Of a stretch of 64,000 bases of DNA, positions 56,921 through 64,000 are shown in pieces. The notes beneath the pieces were generated by a model. It worked only from the letters and a program-made list of their open reading frames with translations. It searched no databases and was not told the DNA's origin. Source of the DNA: Pelomonas sp. BJYL3 (GTDB lineage: Bacteria; Pseudomonadota; Gammaproteobacteria; Burkholderiales; Burkholderiaceae_C); contig NZ_JANZKX010000001.1 in NCBI RefSeq assembly GCF_027257975.1, positions 1,054,001 through 1,118,000 of the forward strand, read 5' to 3'. The first letter of the stretch is position 1, and each line of letters begins with the position of its first letter. The position numbers and the translations under genes were made by a program.

Positions 56921-59866
56921 TCAGCCGCACTGCCCCACGTACCCGCAGGCCGTGCAGAAATCGCAGCCGTCCTTGTGGATCATGGTGGCATTGCCGCATT
57001 CCGGACAGGGCTTGCCGGCCATGGCGGGGACGGTGGCGCCGCCGCCGCTGAGCTTAGGGGCAGGCGCCTGCAGCAGGCCCATCTCGACCAGGGGCATGCC
57101 ATGCTCGTCCAGGATGCCCAGCATGGCGTAGCGGTGGATCACCAGGCGAGCCACATAGGCCACGGTGGAGGGCCAGATCTGCTGGCGTCGCTCACCGCTG
57201 AGGGTAGGCACCGGCGCCATGAAGTGGCCCAGGGGCTCGCCCACATTGAGCAGCTTGCGCAGCTTCATGCCGATCCAGGCCGGATCCATCACGCGCATGT
57301 CCAGGGACAGCAGGCGCGCCATGCCGTCCAGGGCCTTGGGATAGTTGCCCGAGAAGCCCATGGCGCAGGGGCGGGTGATGTGGCCGCCGTCCGGCGTGGG
57401 CAGGGTCACCTCCTTGAGCGTGAGGGTGAACTGCTCGCCGGTGGCGGGATTCTCGACGTCCACGGCCCAGGCCAGGGTGCCCATGGTGCTGGTGCGGGGT
57501 TCCTCCCGGCTGAACATGGCATCCAGCACGGGCGTGGGGCCGCCTTCCTGCAGAGCGCCCAGCTGCTCGCAGCGCCAGCGGATCACGGCCGCGGTGGCAG
57601 CGACCACACCGGGGAAGAGGCGACGCTCGCCGCCCGGCGGCACGGGCATCTCGAAGGAGCGCTCCTCGGCCACGGTGGCCAGCGCGTCCAGCTTGAGACG
57701 CAGCCAGGCCGCGTCATTGGTGCGCAGGTCCATGGACAGGGTCTTGGCCACGGCAGACAAGCCGCGCGGCTGCTCGGCGCCGTTGACCCACACCTCGAAG
57801 GGCAGGTTCTTGCCGAAGAGGCCAGCATCCGGGCCTTCGGCGGGCAGCTCGCCCACGAAGAGCGCGAAGTCGCCATGCGGGTGGCGGATCATGTAGCTCC
57901 AGGCCGGGTTGCCGTTGGGCAGCTCGGGCCGGCTGGGCCAGCGCAGCGAGGCCAGCACCGCATTGGGCAGGCGTTCCAGGCGCAGGCGGCGGTTGGTGCC
58001 GTCCTCCTCGGACACGGGCTTGAGCGGCTCCGGCGTGGCCGTGGGCTCCACGCTCAGCACGGAACCGAGCACGCTGTTGGGGCGGTAGGTGGCCAGGCCC
58101 TTGAGCCCGCTCTTCCAGGCCTGGGTGTAGAGGTCCTGGAAGTCGGCATAGGGATAGTCGGCCGGCACGTTCACCGTCTTGGAGATGGCCGTGTCCACAT
58201 AGGGCGCCACCGCGGCGACCATGGAGGCATGGTCCGAGGCGGAGAGCTCCAGCGCGGTCACGAAGGCGTCCGACAGCGGGGCGTCCTTGCCGAAGAGGTG
58301 CCGGTACAGGCGCCAGGCATGGTCCTCGACGGCGTATTCCTTGAAGCTGCCATCGGGCATGCGCTTCTTGCGGGTGTAGCTCCAGCTGAAGGCGGGCTCG
58401 ATGCCGTTGGAGGCGTTGTCCGCGAAAGCCAGGCTGATGGTGCCGGTGGGCGCGATCGACAGCAGGTGCGAATTGCGCAGACCCTGGGCACGGATCTTGT
58501 CCTTCAGGCCTTGCGGCAGTCGCGAGGCGAAGTTGCCGCCCGACAGGTACAGGTCCGCATTGAACAGCGGGAAGGCGCCGCGCTCCAAGGCCAGGTCCGC
58601 GCTGGCGTCATAGGCAGCATTGCGCATGACCTCGCTGATGCGGCGGGCCATCTCGCGGGCGGCCTCGGTGTCATAGCGCAGATTCAGCATGACGAGGGTA
58701 TCCCCCAGGCCAGTGAAGCCCAGGCCCACGCGGCGCTTGTTGCTGGCCTCATGGGCCTGCGCGGGCAGGGGCCAGGGCGTCACGTCCAGGACGTTGTCCA
58801 GCATGCGCGTGGCCGTGCGGCAGACCTCGGCAAAGCCTTCCTCGTCGAAGCGGGCATCGGGGCCGAAGGCGTCCTGCACGAAGAGCGTGAGGTTCACCGA
58901 GCCCAGGCAGCAGCAGCCGTAGGGCGGCAGGGGCTGTTCGGCGCAGGGGTTGGTGGCGTCGATGCGCTCGCAGTAGTAGAGGTTGTTGTCGTTGTTGATG
59001 CGGTCCAGGAAGAGCACGCCTGGCTCGGCGTGGTCATAGGTGGACTGCATGACCTGGTCCCACAGCTCGCGGGCGCGCAGCTTGCGGTAGACCCACAGGC
59101 CGTCACCGCGCTGGTAGGCACCGGCCTTCTTGAGCTTCTTGCCGGGCTCGGCCTTGTGGGTGAGTTCGACCTCGGCATCGGCCTCCACGGCCTCCATGAA
59201 GGCGTCAGTCACGCCGATGGAGATGTTGAAGTTGCGCAGGTCGCCCTGGTCCTTGGCGTGGATGAATTCCTCGATGTCCGGATGGTCGCATCGCAGCACG
59301 CCCATCTGGGCGCCACGGCGGGCGCCGGCGGATTCCACGGTCTCGCAGCTGCGGTCGAACACGCGCATGTAGCTCACCGGACCGGAGGCACTGCTCTGGG
59401 TGGAGCCCACCCAGGCGCCCTTGGGGCGGATGCGGGAGAAGTCATAGCCCACGCCACCGCCACGGCGCATGGTCTCGGCGGCTTCGGTCAGCGCGGTGTA
59501 GATGCCGGGCACACCGTCATCGGCCAGGGCGATGGAGTCGCCCACCGGCTGCACGAAACAATTGATCAGCGTGGCGCTGAGCTCGGTGCCGGCAGCGGAG
59601 TTGATGCGGCCGGCCGGCACAAAGCCTCGGCGCTGGGCTTCGAGGAACTTGGCTTCCCACTGGGCGCGGGCCTCGGGCGCCTCGGCCTGGGCCAGGGCTC
59701 GGGCCACGCGGGCGCGGAGTTCGTCCAGGGTCTGCTCGTCGCCCTTGGCGTATTTCTCCAGCAGCACCTCGGCGCTGATGTCCTGGGCCGGCAGCGATGC
59801 CGCGGCAGCCAGGGGCATGAGAGAGGTGGTGGGCAAGTCGAGGGAGGCCTGGTTGGGCGGGGGCAT
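56921..59866 (-). CDS. nrdJ: Adenosylcobalamin-dependent (class II) ribonucleotide reductase
   Basis: 981 residues. Class II large-subunit layout: [40 protein letters not shown] (the central catalytic Cys and active-site loop), [20 protein letters not shown], and a C-terminal zinc ribbon [20 protein letters not shown] with CGYVGQCG. It reduces ribonucleotides to deoxyribonucleotides using vitamin B12 and needs no oxygen. The ATG at 59866, with GGAGAG five bases upstream, is chosen; the frame before it is not conserved. A terminator follows the stop. No cobalamin riboswitch could be identified in the 414-base leader. Confidence 0.95.
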   Translation of the reverse strand: MPPPNQASLDLPTTSLMPLAAAASLPAQDISAEVLLEKYAKGDEQTLDELRARVARALAQAEAPEARAQWEAKFLEAQRRGFVPAGRINSAAGTELSATLINCFVQPVGDSIALADDGVPGIYTALTEAAETMRRGGGVGYDFSRIRPKGAWVGSTQSSASGPVSYMRVFDRSCETVESAGARRGAQMGVLRCDHPDIEEFIHAKDQGDLRNFNISIGVTDAFMEAVEADAEVELTHKAEPGKKLKKAGAYQRGDGLWVYRKLRARELWDQVMQSTYDHAEPGVLFLDRINNDNNLYYCERIDATNPCAEQPLPPYGCCCLGSVNLTLFVQDAFGPDARFDEEGFAEVCRTATRMLDNVLDVTPWPLPAQAHEASNKRRVGLGFTGLGDTLVMLNLRYDTEAAREMARRISEVMRNAAYDASADLALERGAFPLFNADLYLSGGNFASRLPQGLKDKIRAQGLRNSHLLSIAPTGTISLAFADNASNGIEPAFSWSYTRKKRMPDGSFKEYAVEDHAWRLYRHLFGKDAPLSDAFVTALELSASDHASMVAAVAPYVDTAISKTVNVPADYPYADFQDLYTQAWKSGLKGLATYRPNSVLGSVLSVEPTATPEPLKPVSEEDGTNRRLRLERLPNAVLASLRWPSRPELPNGNPAWSYMIRHPHGDFALFVGELPAEGPDAGLFGKNLPFEVWVNGAEQPRGLSAVAKTLSMDLRTNDAAWLRLKLDALATVAEERSFEMPVPPGGERRLFPGVVAATAAVIRWRCEQLGALQEGGPTPVLDAMFSREEPRTSTMGTLAWAVDVENPATGEQFTLTLKEVTLPTPDGGHITRPCAMGFSGNYPKALDGMARLLSLDMRVMDPAWIGMKLRKLLNVGEPLGHFMAPVPTLSGERRQQIWPSTVAYVARLVIHRYAMLGILDEHGMPLVEMGLLQAPAPKLSGGGATVPAMAGKPCPECGNATMIHKDGCDFCTACGYVGQCG

Positions 59867-60280
59867 GGAATCTCTCCGGATTTCTGATCGGTGATCGTTC
59901 GAATATGGCAGCGAATGCTCGTCGCAGGGGCTGCCGCGGGTTTTGACCCTGATCACTGAGCATGCATCCGGGCACCGCCCCGGGCAAGCCCCCAAAAATG
60001 CTTGTGAGTGGCCACTCGCGCTGGGTGCATTGTCCACCCGGAGCTCATCGAAAACCCCGAGAGCCCGGGGCTTGACGGACACCCCCGCAGGGGTGAGGGC
60101 TGCAGGGGCAGGCACAGAGATTGATATACCGGCCCGCCATACCCGGCATGCAGCCACTCCAGGCCTGCAAGCGCGGCGGCCGAGCTTGCGCGGCATCGCC
60201 CGCAAGAATCGGGGATCCCCCGAAAGACGCCGAAAGCGCCCGGCCGCAGATCGGCCGCGGGTCGGCCGATCGCCCTCGCC
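59867..60280. promoter_or_regulatory. nrdJ upstream region
   Basis: 414 bases between nrdJ and the DUF1134 gene. It holds the DUF1134 terminator (60051-60070), a perfect 12-base palindrome GAGTGGCCACTC (60006-60017) and several GATC sites close to nrdJ. No gene and no certain promoter were seen. Confidence 0.5.
60051..60070 (-). terminator. Terminator of the DUF1134 gene
   Basis: On the minus strand, CCCCG, a 6-base loop and CGGGG (60070-60055) are followed by TTTT (60054-60051). Confidence 0.6.
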
Positions 60281-60898
60281 TCAGAAGGGGTTGTAGGACT
60301 TCTCGCGCCGGTAGTGGATGTAGCCCACGCTGGCCCCGGTGCGCAGGCCCACGCCGAGGCGGATCGGGGCCAGGGTGACCCCGTTGAGCCGCTGGTAGTT
60401 GATGCCGGCGCCGCCGATGTAGTACAGACTGCCCTCGACGCCGGGGAAGCGCTGGAAGATGGCCGCGGTATTGGGCAGGTGGTAGCACAGGGTGAAGACC
60501 TTGGACGCATTCGCGCCGAAGTCGAAGCCGATGGAGGGCCCGGCCCAGTAGACACGGGCACCGCCGCCGCCCTTCATGATCAGCTGGCCGTCGCCGTAGC
60601 GCAGACCCACGGTCACCGCGGCCCCGGCTTCCTCGCCCTTGATGTAGGCATTGGGCCGGCCCTGCTCCTTGAAGGCCTTCTCGATGACCTTGGCCAGGCC
60701 CTCGGTGGTGCTGCCGAAGAACTCGGTGGCGGCCGTCAGGATGGAATCCTCGTCATAGGTGTCTTCCTTCTTGTCAGCGGCCAGGGCCAGGCCCGGCAGC
60801 AGCAGGCCGGCCCCCAGCGTGCCCAAGCCCTGCAGGGCCTCGCGGCGCGCCGGGTCTGGCAAGGTTTGCAGGGATGCGTGGTGTCGGTTTCCGCTCAT
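60281..60898 (-). CDS. DUF1134 family protein
   Basis: 205 residues. GEEAGAAVTVGLRYGDGQLI, RVYWAGPSIGFDFGANASKV and PIRLGVGLRTGASVGYIHYR are the conserved blocks of DUF1134 (COG5400), an exported protein of unknown function. The N-terminal leader ends near LLPGLALAA. Start ATG at 60898. The gene ends in the family's typical NPF. Independent of nrdJ by its own terminator. Confidence 0.9.
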   Translation of the reverse strand: MSGNRHHASLQTLPDPARREALQGLGTLGAGLLLPGLALAADKKEDTYDEDSILTAATEFFGSTTEGLAKVIEKAFKEQGRPNAYIKGEEAGAAVTVGLRYGDGQLIMKGGGGARVYWAGPSIGFDFGANASKVFTLCYHLPNTAAIFQRFPGVEGSLYYIGGAGINYQRLNGVTLAPIRLGVGLRTGASVGYIHYRREKSYNPF

Positions 60899-61167
60899 CT
60901 AGGCCTCCTCGGCGAATTGGATTGCGCAACAATAGCGCAGACTTTGGCGCCGGGAAAACCATCAGCCGTGCCACACACAAACCGTGACAAAGCACCAGCC
61001 CCGGCACTCGCGGCCGGGCAAGGGGCAGACCTACACTGCCGGGCACAAAAGTACAGGAGAGAGGGCACAAGATGTCCGGAGGGATACTGCTTGCCGAGCG
61101 ACCGTCAGCCACGCGAAGTGCTGCACCGTCGCCCATCCCATTTGCCACCCCACCGCGCGCACGCACC

Positions 61168-61602
61168 ATGAACGCTGACATGCCCAAGCTGGCCCTGGCG
61201 CTTGAATATGCAGACATCGCGGCCGGCCTCTACATCGACGGCGGCAGCGATCACGCGGCGCGCCTGCTGGCGGGTGCGGCGGAAAAGCTCCTGGGTGACC
61301 TGGGGCGTCTGGTGATGTCCATGCCGGCCAAGGAGGAGGTCCAGCATCTGCTGACCGAGGTGGCACTGAGCCACGAGGCCCCGGTGGAGCTGCCGCGCAG
61401 CCACCTGAGCTCGCGCAACCGCCAGCCCTCGCTGGACCGCGTGAGCGAGCTGGGGGCCCTGCTGGACAGCGAGGCTCGCCAGGAGACCAGCGCCCTGCTG
61501 CGCGCCTGCTGGTACACCCTGGAATCCCTGGGCCTGGAGGCGGTCGCCCCCGACCGACTCGAGGAAGCCATTGAAATGAGCACGATCTACGCGCCGGATT
61601 GA
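61168..61602 (+). CDS. Hypothetical helical protein, 144 aa
   Basis: Mostly helical (KLALALEYADIAAGLYIDGG, then LLAGAAEKLLGDLGRLVM). No family recognised. The ATG at 61168 is chosen on codon use: third positions upstream of it are not GC-biased. An in-frame ATG at 61072 has a better Shine-Dalgarno (GAGGG six bases away) and would add 32 residues, so the start is uncertain. Precedes a PilZ gene on the same strand. Confidence 0.65.
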   Translation: MNADMPKLALALEYADIAAGLYIDGGSDHAARLLAGAAEKLLGDLGRLVMSMPAKEEVQHLLTEVALSHEAPVELPRSHLSSRNRQPSLDRVSELGALLDSEARQETSALLRACWYTLESLGLEAVAPDRLEEAIEMSTIYAPD

Positions 61603-61675
61603 GCCGGGCGCAAGGCACACGGGCCCAGGCCCCTGCTAGCATGGTCTCATTGAAGTGCCACGGTCGGAGACCGCC

Positions 61676-62044
61676 ATGAACAAGCCCCAGGAACGCCGTC
61701 AGTTCGCCCGTGTCAGCTTCGACGCGCCGGCCGAGCTGGTCACCGTCGACGCCCGGCTCAGCGTGGGCGTGCTGGACCTTTCGCTCAAGGGCGCACTGCT
61801 GAAGCTCTCGGGCACCGACCTCGTCGGCATGGGCGAGCCCTGCCTGCTGTGCGTGCGCCTGGACGGCGGCGACCAGCGCATCGTGATGGGCGCCGAGGTC
61901 GCCCACCTCGAAGGCGATCGGGCCGGCCTCATCCTTCGCAGCATCGACATCGAGAGCGTCACCCATCTGCGCCGCCTCATCGAGGTCAACCTGGGCGAGG
62001 CCTACCTGCTGGAGCGCGAGCTCAAGGCCCTGCTGGCCACCTGA
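61676..62044 (+). CDS. PilZ-domain c-di-GMP-binding protein
   Basis: 122 residues. RRQFARVSF is the RxxxR motif, and DLSLKGALL is the D/NxSxxG motif of PilZ, which together bind cyclic di-GMP. The rest of the protein is the PilZ barrel and a C-terminal helix. GGAG lies seven bases before the ATG. A single-domain adaptor of this kind links c-di-GMP to a partner protein, which is not evident from neighbours. Fourteen bases before the GFA gene. Confidence 0.9.
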   Translation: MNKPQERRQFARVSFDAPAELVTVDARLSVGVLDLSLKGALLKLSGTDLVGMGEPCLLCVRLDGGDQRIVMGAEVAHLEGDRAGLILRSIDIESVTHLRRLIEVNLGEAYLLERELKALLAT

Positions 62045-62058
62045 GCGCGCGCCACGCC

Positions 62059-62502
62059 ATGGCTGCCACGCTCCATGGCTCCTGCCTGTGCCGGGGCGTG
62101 CGCTTCGCGCTGGACAGCCCGCCCCTCTTCATCAACCTCTGCCATTGCAGCCTGTGCCGCAAGCTCAGCGGCAGTGCCTTCGGCAGCTTTGTGCATGCCG
62201 ATGGCCTGGGCTTTCCCTGGCTGGAGGGTCAGGCCCTGGTGCGCAGCTATGAGTCCTCGCCCGGCAACTGGCGCGCCTTCTGCACGCGCTGCGGCAGCCT
62301 GATGCCCGTGCTGGAGGACGAGGGTCGCCACGCCATCGTGCCGGCAGGCAGCCTGGACGACGACCCGGGCCTCAGGCCGCTCGTGCACATCCACTGCGCG
62401 TCCAAGGCCCCCTGGTACGCGCTGCCCGAGGACGGCCTGCCGCGCTTCGAGGCCTTTCCGCCCCCGGACTTCTGGCCTGCCACCCCAGGCGCGGAGGGCT
62501 GA
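62059..62502 (+). CDS. GFA/CENP-V domain protein
   Basis: 147 residues. HGSCLCRGVRFALD and NLCHCSLCRKLSGSAFG, with FCTRCGSLMP later, give the zinc-binding Cys pattern of the GFA (Mss4-like) fold. It is the second GFA protein in the window, clearer than the one at 31837. The ATG at 62059 is fixed by the family start. The reaction is unknown; naming after formaldehyde is historical. Confidence 0.9.
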   Translation: MAATLHGSCLCRGVRFALDSPPLFINLCHCSLCRKLSGSAFGSFVHADGLGFPWLEGQALVRSYESSPGNWRAFCTRCGSLMPVLEDEGRHAIVPAGSLDDDPGLRPLVHIHCASKAPWYALPEDGLPRFEAFPPPDFWPATPGAEG

Positions 62503-62511
62503 GCGCCGCGT

Positions 62512-63360
62512 TCACTCCAGGATGAAGCGCCGCAGCCGCTCGAAGGCGGCGGCGGGTTCATCGCGCCACACCCCATGGCCACAGGCCGGGAAGCGGGCCA
62601 GCTGCATGCAACGCGAAGGCAGGGCCTCCGCGATCTCCAGCGCATCCTGGAGCGGGCAGACGGGGTCTTCCTCGCCGGCCACCACGAGCACGGGGCAGCG
62701 GGCCCGGCTCAGGCCGGGCAGCAGCTGCATGTCCTGCATCTCGCCGCGGATGAAGTGCAGCAGGATGTCCAGCTTCAGCAGCGTGCGCTGCGCGGCCATG
62801 GGGTCGGTCTGCGGGGTCGCTGTGTAGAGGTCGCGGCAGGCCTCCCAGTAGGCCGCAAAGGTCAGCGGCGTGGGCTCGGTCCAGAGGCCGCGCACCTTTT
62901 CGCGCACGCCCTCACCCCCGCGGCGCACGAAGCCCTCGATCTTGCGGTCCAGGCCCATGTGGTGCGAGGTGCTGGACAGGATCACCTTGCCCGGATGCTC
63001 CGGATGACGCTCGATGTAGCGCTGGGCCACGAAGCCGCCGAAACTCTGACCCAGCACGATGGGCTTGACGATGCCCAGGGCGTCGCAGAGCCGGACGATG
63101 TCGTCGGCCCAGGTGTCCAGGGTCCATTCGCTGCTGGGGCGGGGGTCGCTGCGGCCATGGCCGCGGTGGTCGTAATAGACGATCTGCGCCACATCGGCCA
63201 GGGCACTGAAGGCCGGCTTGAAGGCACTGTGGTCAAAGCCGGGCCCGCCATGCAGCAGGATCAGCGTGGGCTTCTCCCGCATCCAGGCGCCATCGGGCAC
63301 CAGGCCTTCTCCCTCGATATCCACGAACAGGTGGACACCGGGTTCAATCTCGATTCTCAT
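62512..63360 (-). CDS. Alpha/beta hydrolase, proline iminopeptidase-like
   Basis: 282 residues. LILLHGGPGFDHSAF is the oxyanion loop and VLGQSFGGFVAQRY the nucleophile elbow. VVAGEEDPVCP and FPACGHGVW carry the Asp and His of the triad. Closest to the proline iminopeptidase/epoxide-hydrolase-like group. Cytoplasmic, no signal. The start ATG at 63360 is the family-type start. Convergent with the GFA gene. Confidence 0.9.
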   Translation of the reverse strand: MRIEIEPGVHLFVDIEGEGLVPDGAWMREKPTLILLHGGPGFDHSAFKPAFSALADVAQIVYYDHRGHGRSDPRPSSEWTLDTWADDIVRLCDALGIVKPIVLGQSFGGFVAQRYIERHPEHPGKVILSSTSHHMGLDRKIEGFVRRGGEGVREKVRGLWTEPTPLTFAAYWEACRDLYTATPQTDPMAAQRTLLKLDILLHFIRGEMQDMQLLPGLSRARCPVLVVAGEEDPVCPLQDALEIAEALPSRCMQLARFPACGHGVWRDEPAAAFERLRRFILE

Positions 63361-63571
63361 GCTTCTCCTACTTCTCCGGGGGCGGGAGTCTATGCAAGTT
63401 CGACGACATCCGGCGCCCTCTGCACCGCACTTACATCTGCTTGCACTCCCAACCCCAGCCTCTCATGGTTGATCCTGAGCCGCTGCTGTCGCCTGGATGA
63501 CGCTCGCGCGGCCTTCGCTGACCACAATGCATCCAGGCCCCATCCGGATGACTGCCCCAGAGGAAACCCCG

Positions 63572-64000
63572 ATGAACACGCGTGAAACGAACGCACCGCG
63601 CGGACACTACCGCATCTGCCCCCTGTGCGAAGCCTGCTGCGGTTTACAGGTGCAGACGGCCGGCGGCCGTGTCACAGGCATCCGCGGTGCCCAGGACGAC
63701 CCGTTCAGCCAGGGATTCCTGTGCCCCAAGGGCATCTCGCTGAAAGACCTCCATGAGGACCCCGACCGCCTGCGCCAGCCACTGCTCAAGCGCGATGGCC
63801 GCCACGAGCCCGTCAGCTGGGAGCAGGCCTTCGAGGAGATCGAGCGCCGCCTGCGCCCGCTGATCGAGGCCCATGGACCAGACGCCGTGGCCCTCAGCTT
63901 CGGCAACCCGGCCGCGCACAAGGTGGGCCTGCTGGCCTACACGCCCCGCCTGGCCCGGGCCCTGGGCACGCGCAATGTCTTCTCGGCCTCCACCCTGGAC
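63572..64000 (+). CDS. Molybdopterin-dependent oxidoreductase, 5' part
   Basis: 143 codons visible; the gene runs off the right edge. CPLCEACCGLQVQTAGGRV followed by FLCPKGISLKDLHEDPDRLR is the N-terminal [4Fe-4S] and molybdopterin signature of the DMSO-reductase superfamily. HEPVSWEQAFEEIERRL and DAVALSFGNPAAHKVGLLAY continue it. The ATG at 63572 has AGGAAAC upstream. Substrate and electron partner lie beyond the window. Confidence 0.9.
   Translation, partial: MNTRETNAPRGHYRICPLCEACCGLQVQTAGGRVTGIRGAQDDPFSQGFLCPKGISLKDLHEDPDRLRQPLLKRDGRHEPVSWEQAFEEIERRLRPLIEAHGPDAVALSFGNPAAHKVGLLAYTPRLARALGTRNVFSASTLD

Noticed and set aside
56918-59887. A long open frame on the plus strand opposite nrdJ
   Set aside because: High GC removes stops from the antisense frame. 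The composition (His/Gly/Ala-rich, no domains) is not protein-like, while the minus strand encodes a complete NrdJ.
59867-60280. Cobalamin riboswitch before nrdJ
   Set aside because: Neither the B12-box pattern nor the surrounding conserved elements could be found by eye in the leader on the nrdJ strand. A covariance search is needed to be sure.
1-64000. tRNA, rRNA, insertion sequence, prophage or attachment site
   Set aside because: No cloverleaf-like sequence, transposase, integrase or flanking direct repeats could be supported anywhere in the window.

Overview
The window is a GC-rich (about 70%) chromosomal segment with Shine-Dalgarno-led genes, many stop/start overlaps, Tat signals, orphan periplasmic receptors, a class II ribonucleotide reductase, and DUF1134 and LURP-like proteins. 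It reads as a betaproteobacterium of the Burkholderiales (Roseateles/Pelomonas/Rubrivivax-like). That assignment is inference from gene style; no rRNA, tRNA, CRISPR array or complete insertion sequence was seen.

Layout. (1) 1-2858: a truncated multi-PAS membrane sensor and a TetR regulator. (2) 2993-12025, minus strand: a type I secretion operon, read as HlyB-type ABC exporter, HlyD adaptor, glycosyltransferase, small lipoprotein, then a 1094-residue RTX protein with an N-terminal HExxH domain. The lipoprotein and the 5' part of the RTX gene form a low-GC cassette. The RTX gene appears to carry an in-frame TAG 31 codons after its best start. (3) 12353-17967, plus strand: TonB-dependent receptor, lipoprotein cytochrome c, Tat-exported flavin oxidase and Tat-exported DSD1-type PLP enzyme, overlapping end to start; this looks like an uncharacterised periplasmic oxidation pathway. 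(4) 18137-21772: outer-membrane barrel protein, universal stress protein, exonuclease, patatin lipase and EcsC-like protein. (5) 21956-30135, plus strand: Tat small subunit and GMC alcohol oxidase, then an alkyl-DHAP-synthase-like flavoprotein, GlpD-like dehydrogenase, FGGY kinase and AraC regulator. Together they could take apart alkyl-glycerol ether lipids.

(6) 30145-36535, minus strand: a run of small, mostly uncharacterised genes (DUF817, CWC, GFA, lipoproteins, DUF924, YbjQ, cupin, 2H phosphoesterase). (7) 36709-46312: a three-repeat DUF3395 secreted protein, a TetR-controlled short-chain dehydrogenase operon with two identical operators, an esterase, dimethylargininase and two orphan solute-binding proteins. 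(8) 46621-48367: a fasciclin lipoprotein and a TetR regulator, divergent, with two related palindromes between them. (9) 49072-53274: a leucine-rich-repeat protein and a DUF4157 (eCIS core) protein with a very basic tail. (10) 53391-56796: an NAD/ADP-ribose locus, with an SPFH protein and NAD-kinase-like protein divergent from an NrtR-like Nudix regulator and a macrodomain, around a 22-bp palindrome. (11) 56921-64000: class II ribonucleotide reductase, DUF1134, PilZ, GFA, an alpha/beta hydrolase and the start of a molybdopterin oxidoreductase.

A 13-base motif (GGGTCAGGTCTTG) occurs at least seven times exactly, on both strands and often inside genes. This is far more than chance predicts and suggests a dispersed repeat family.
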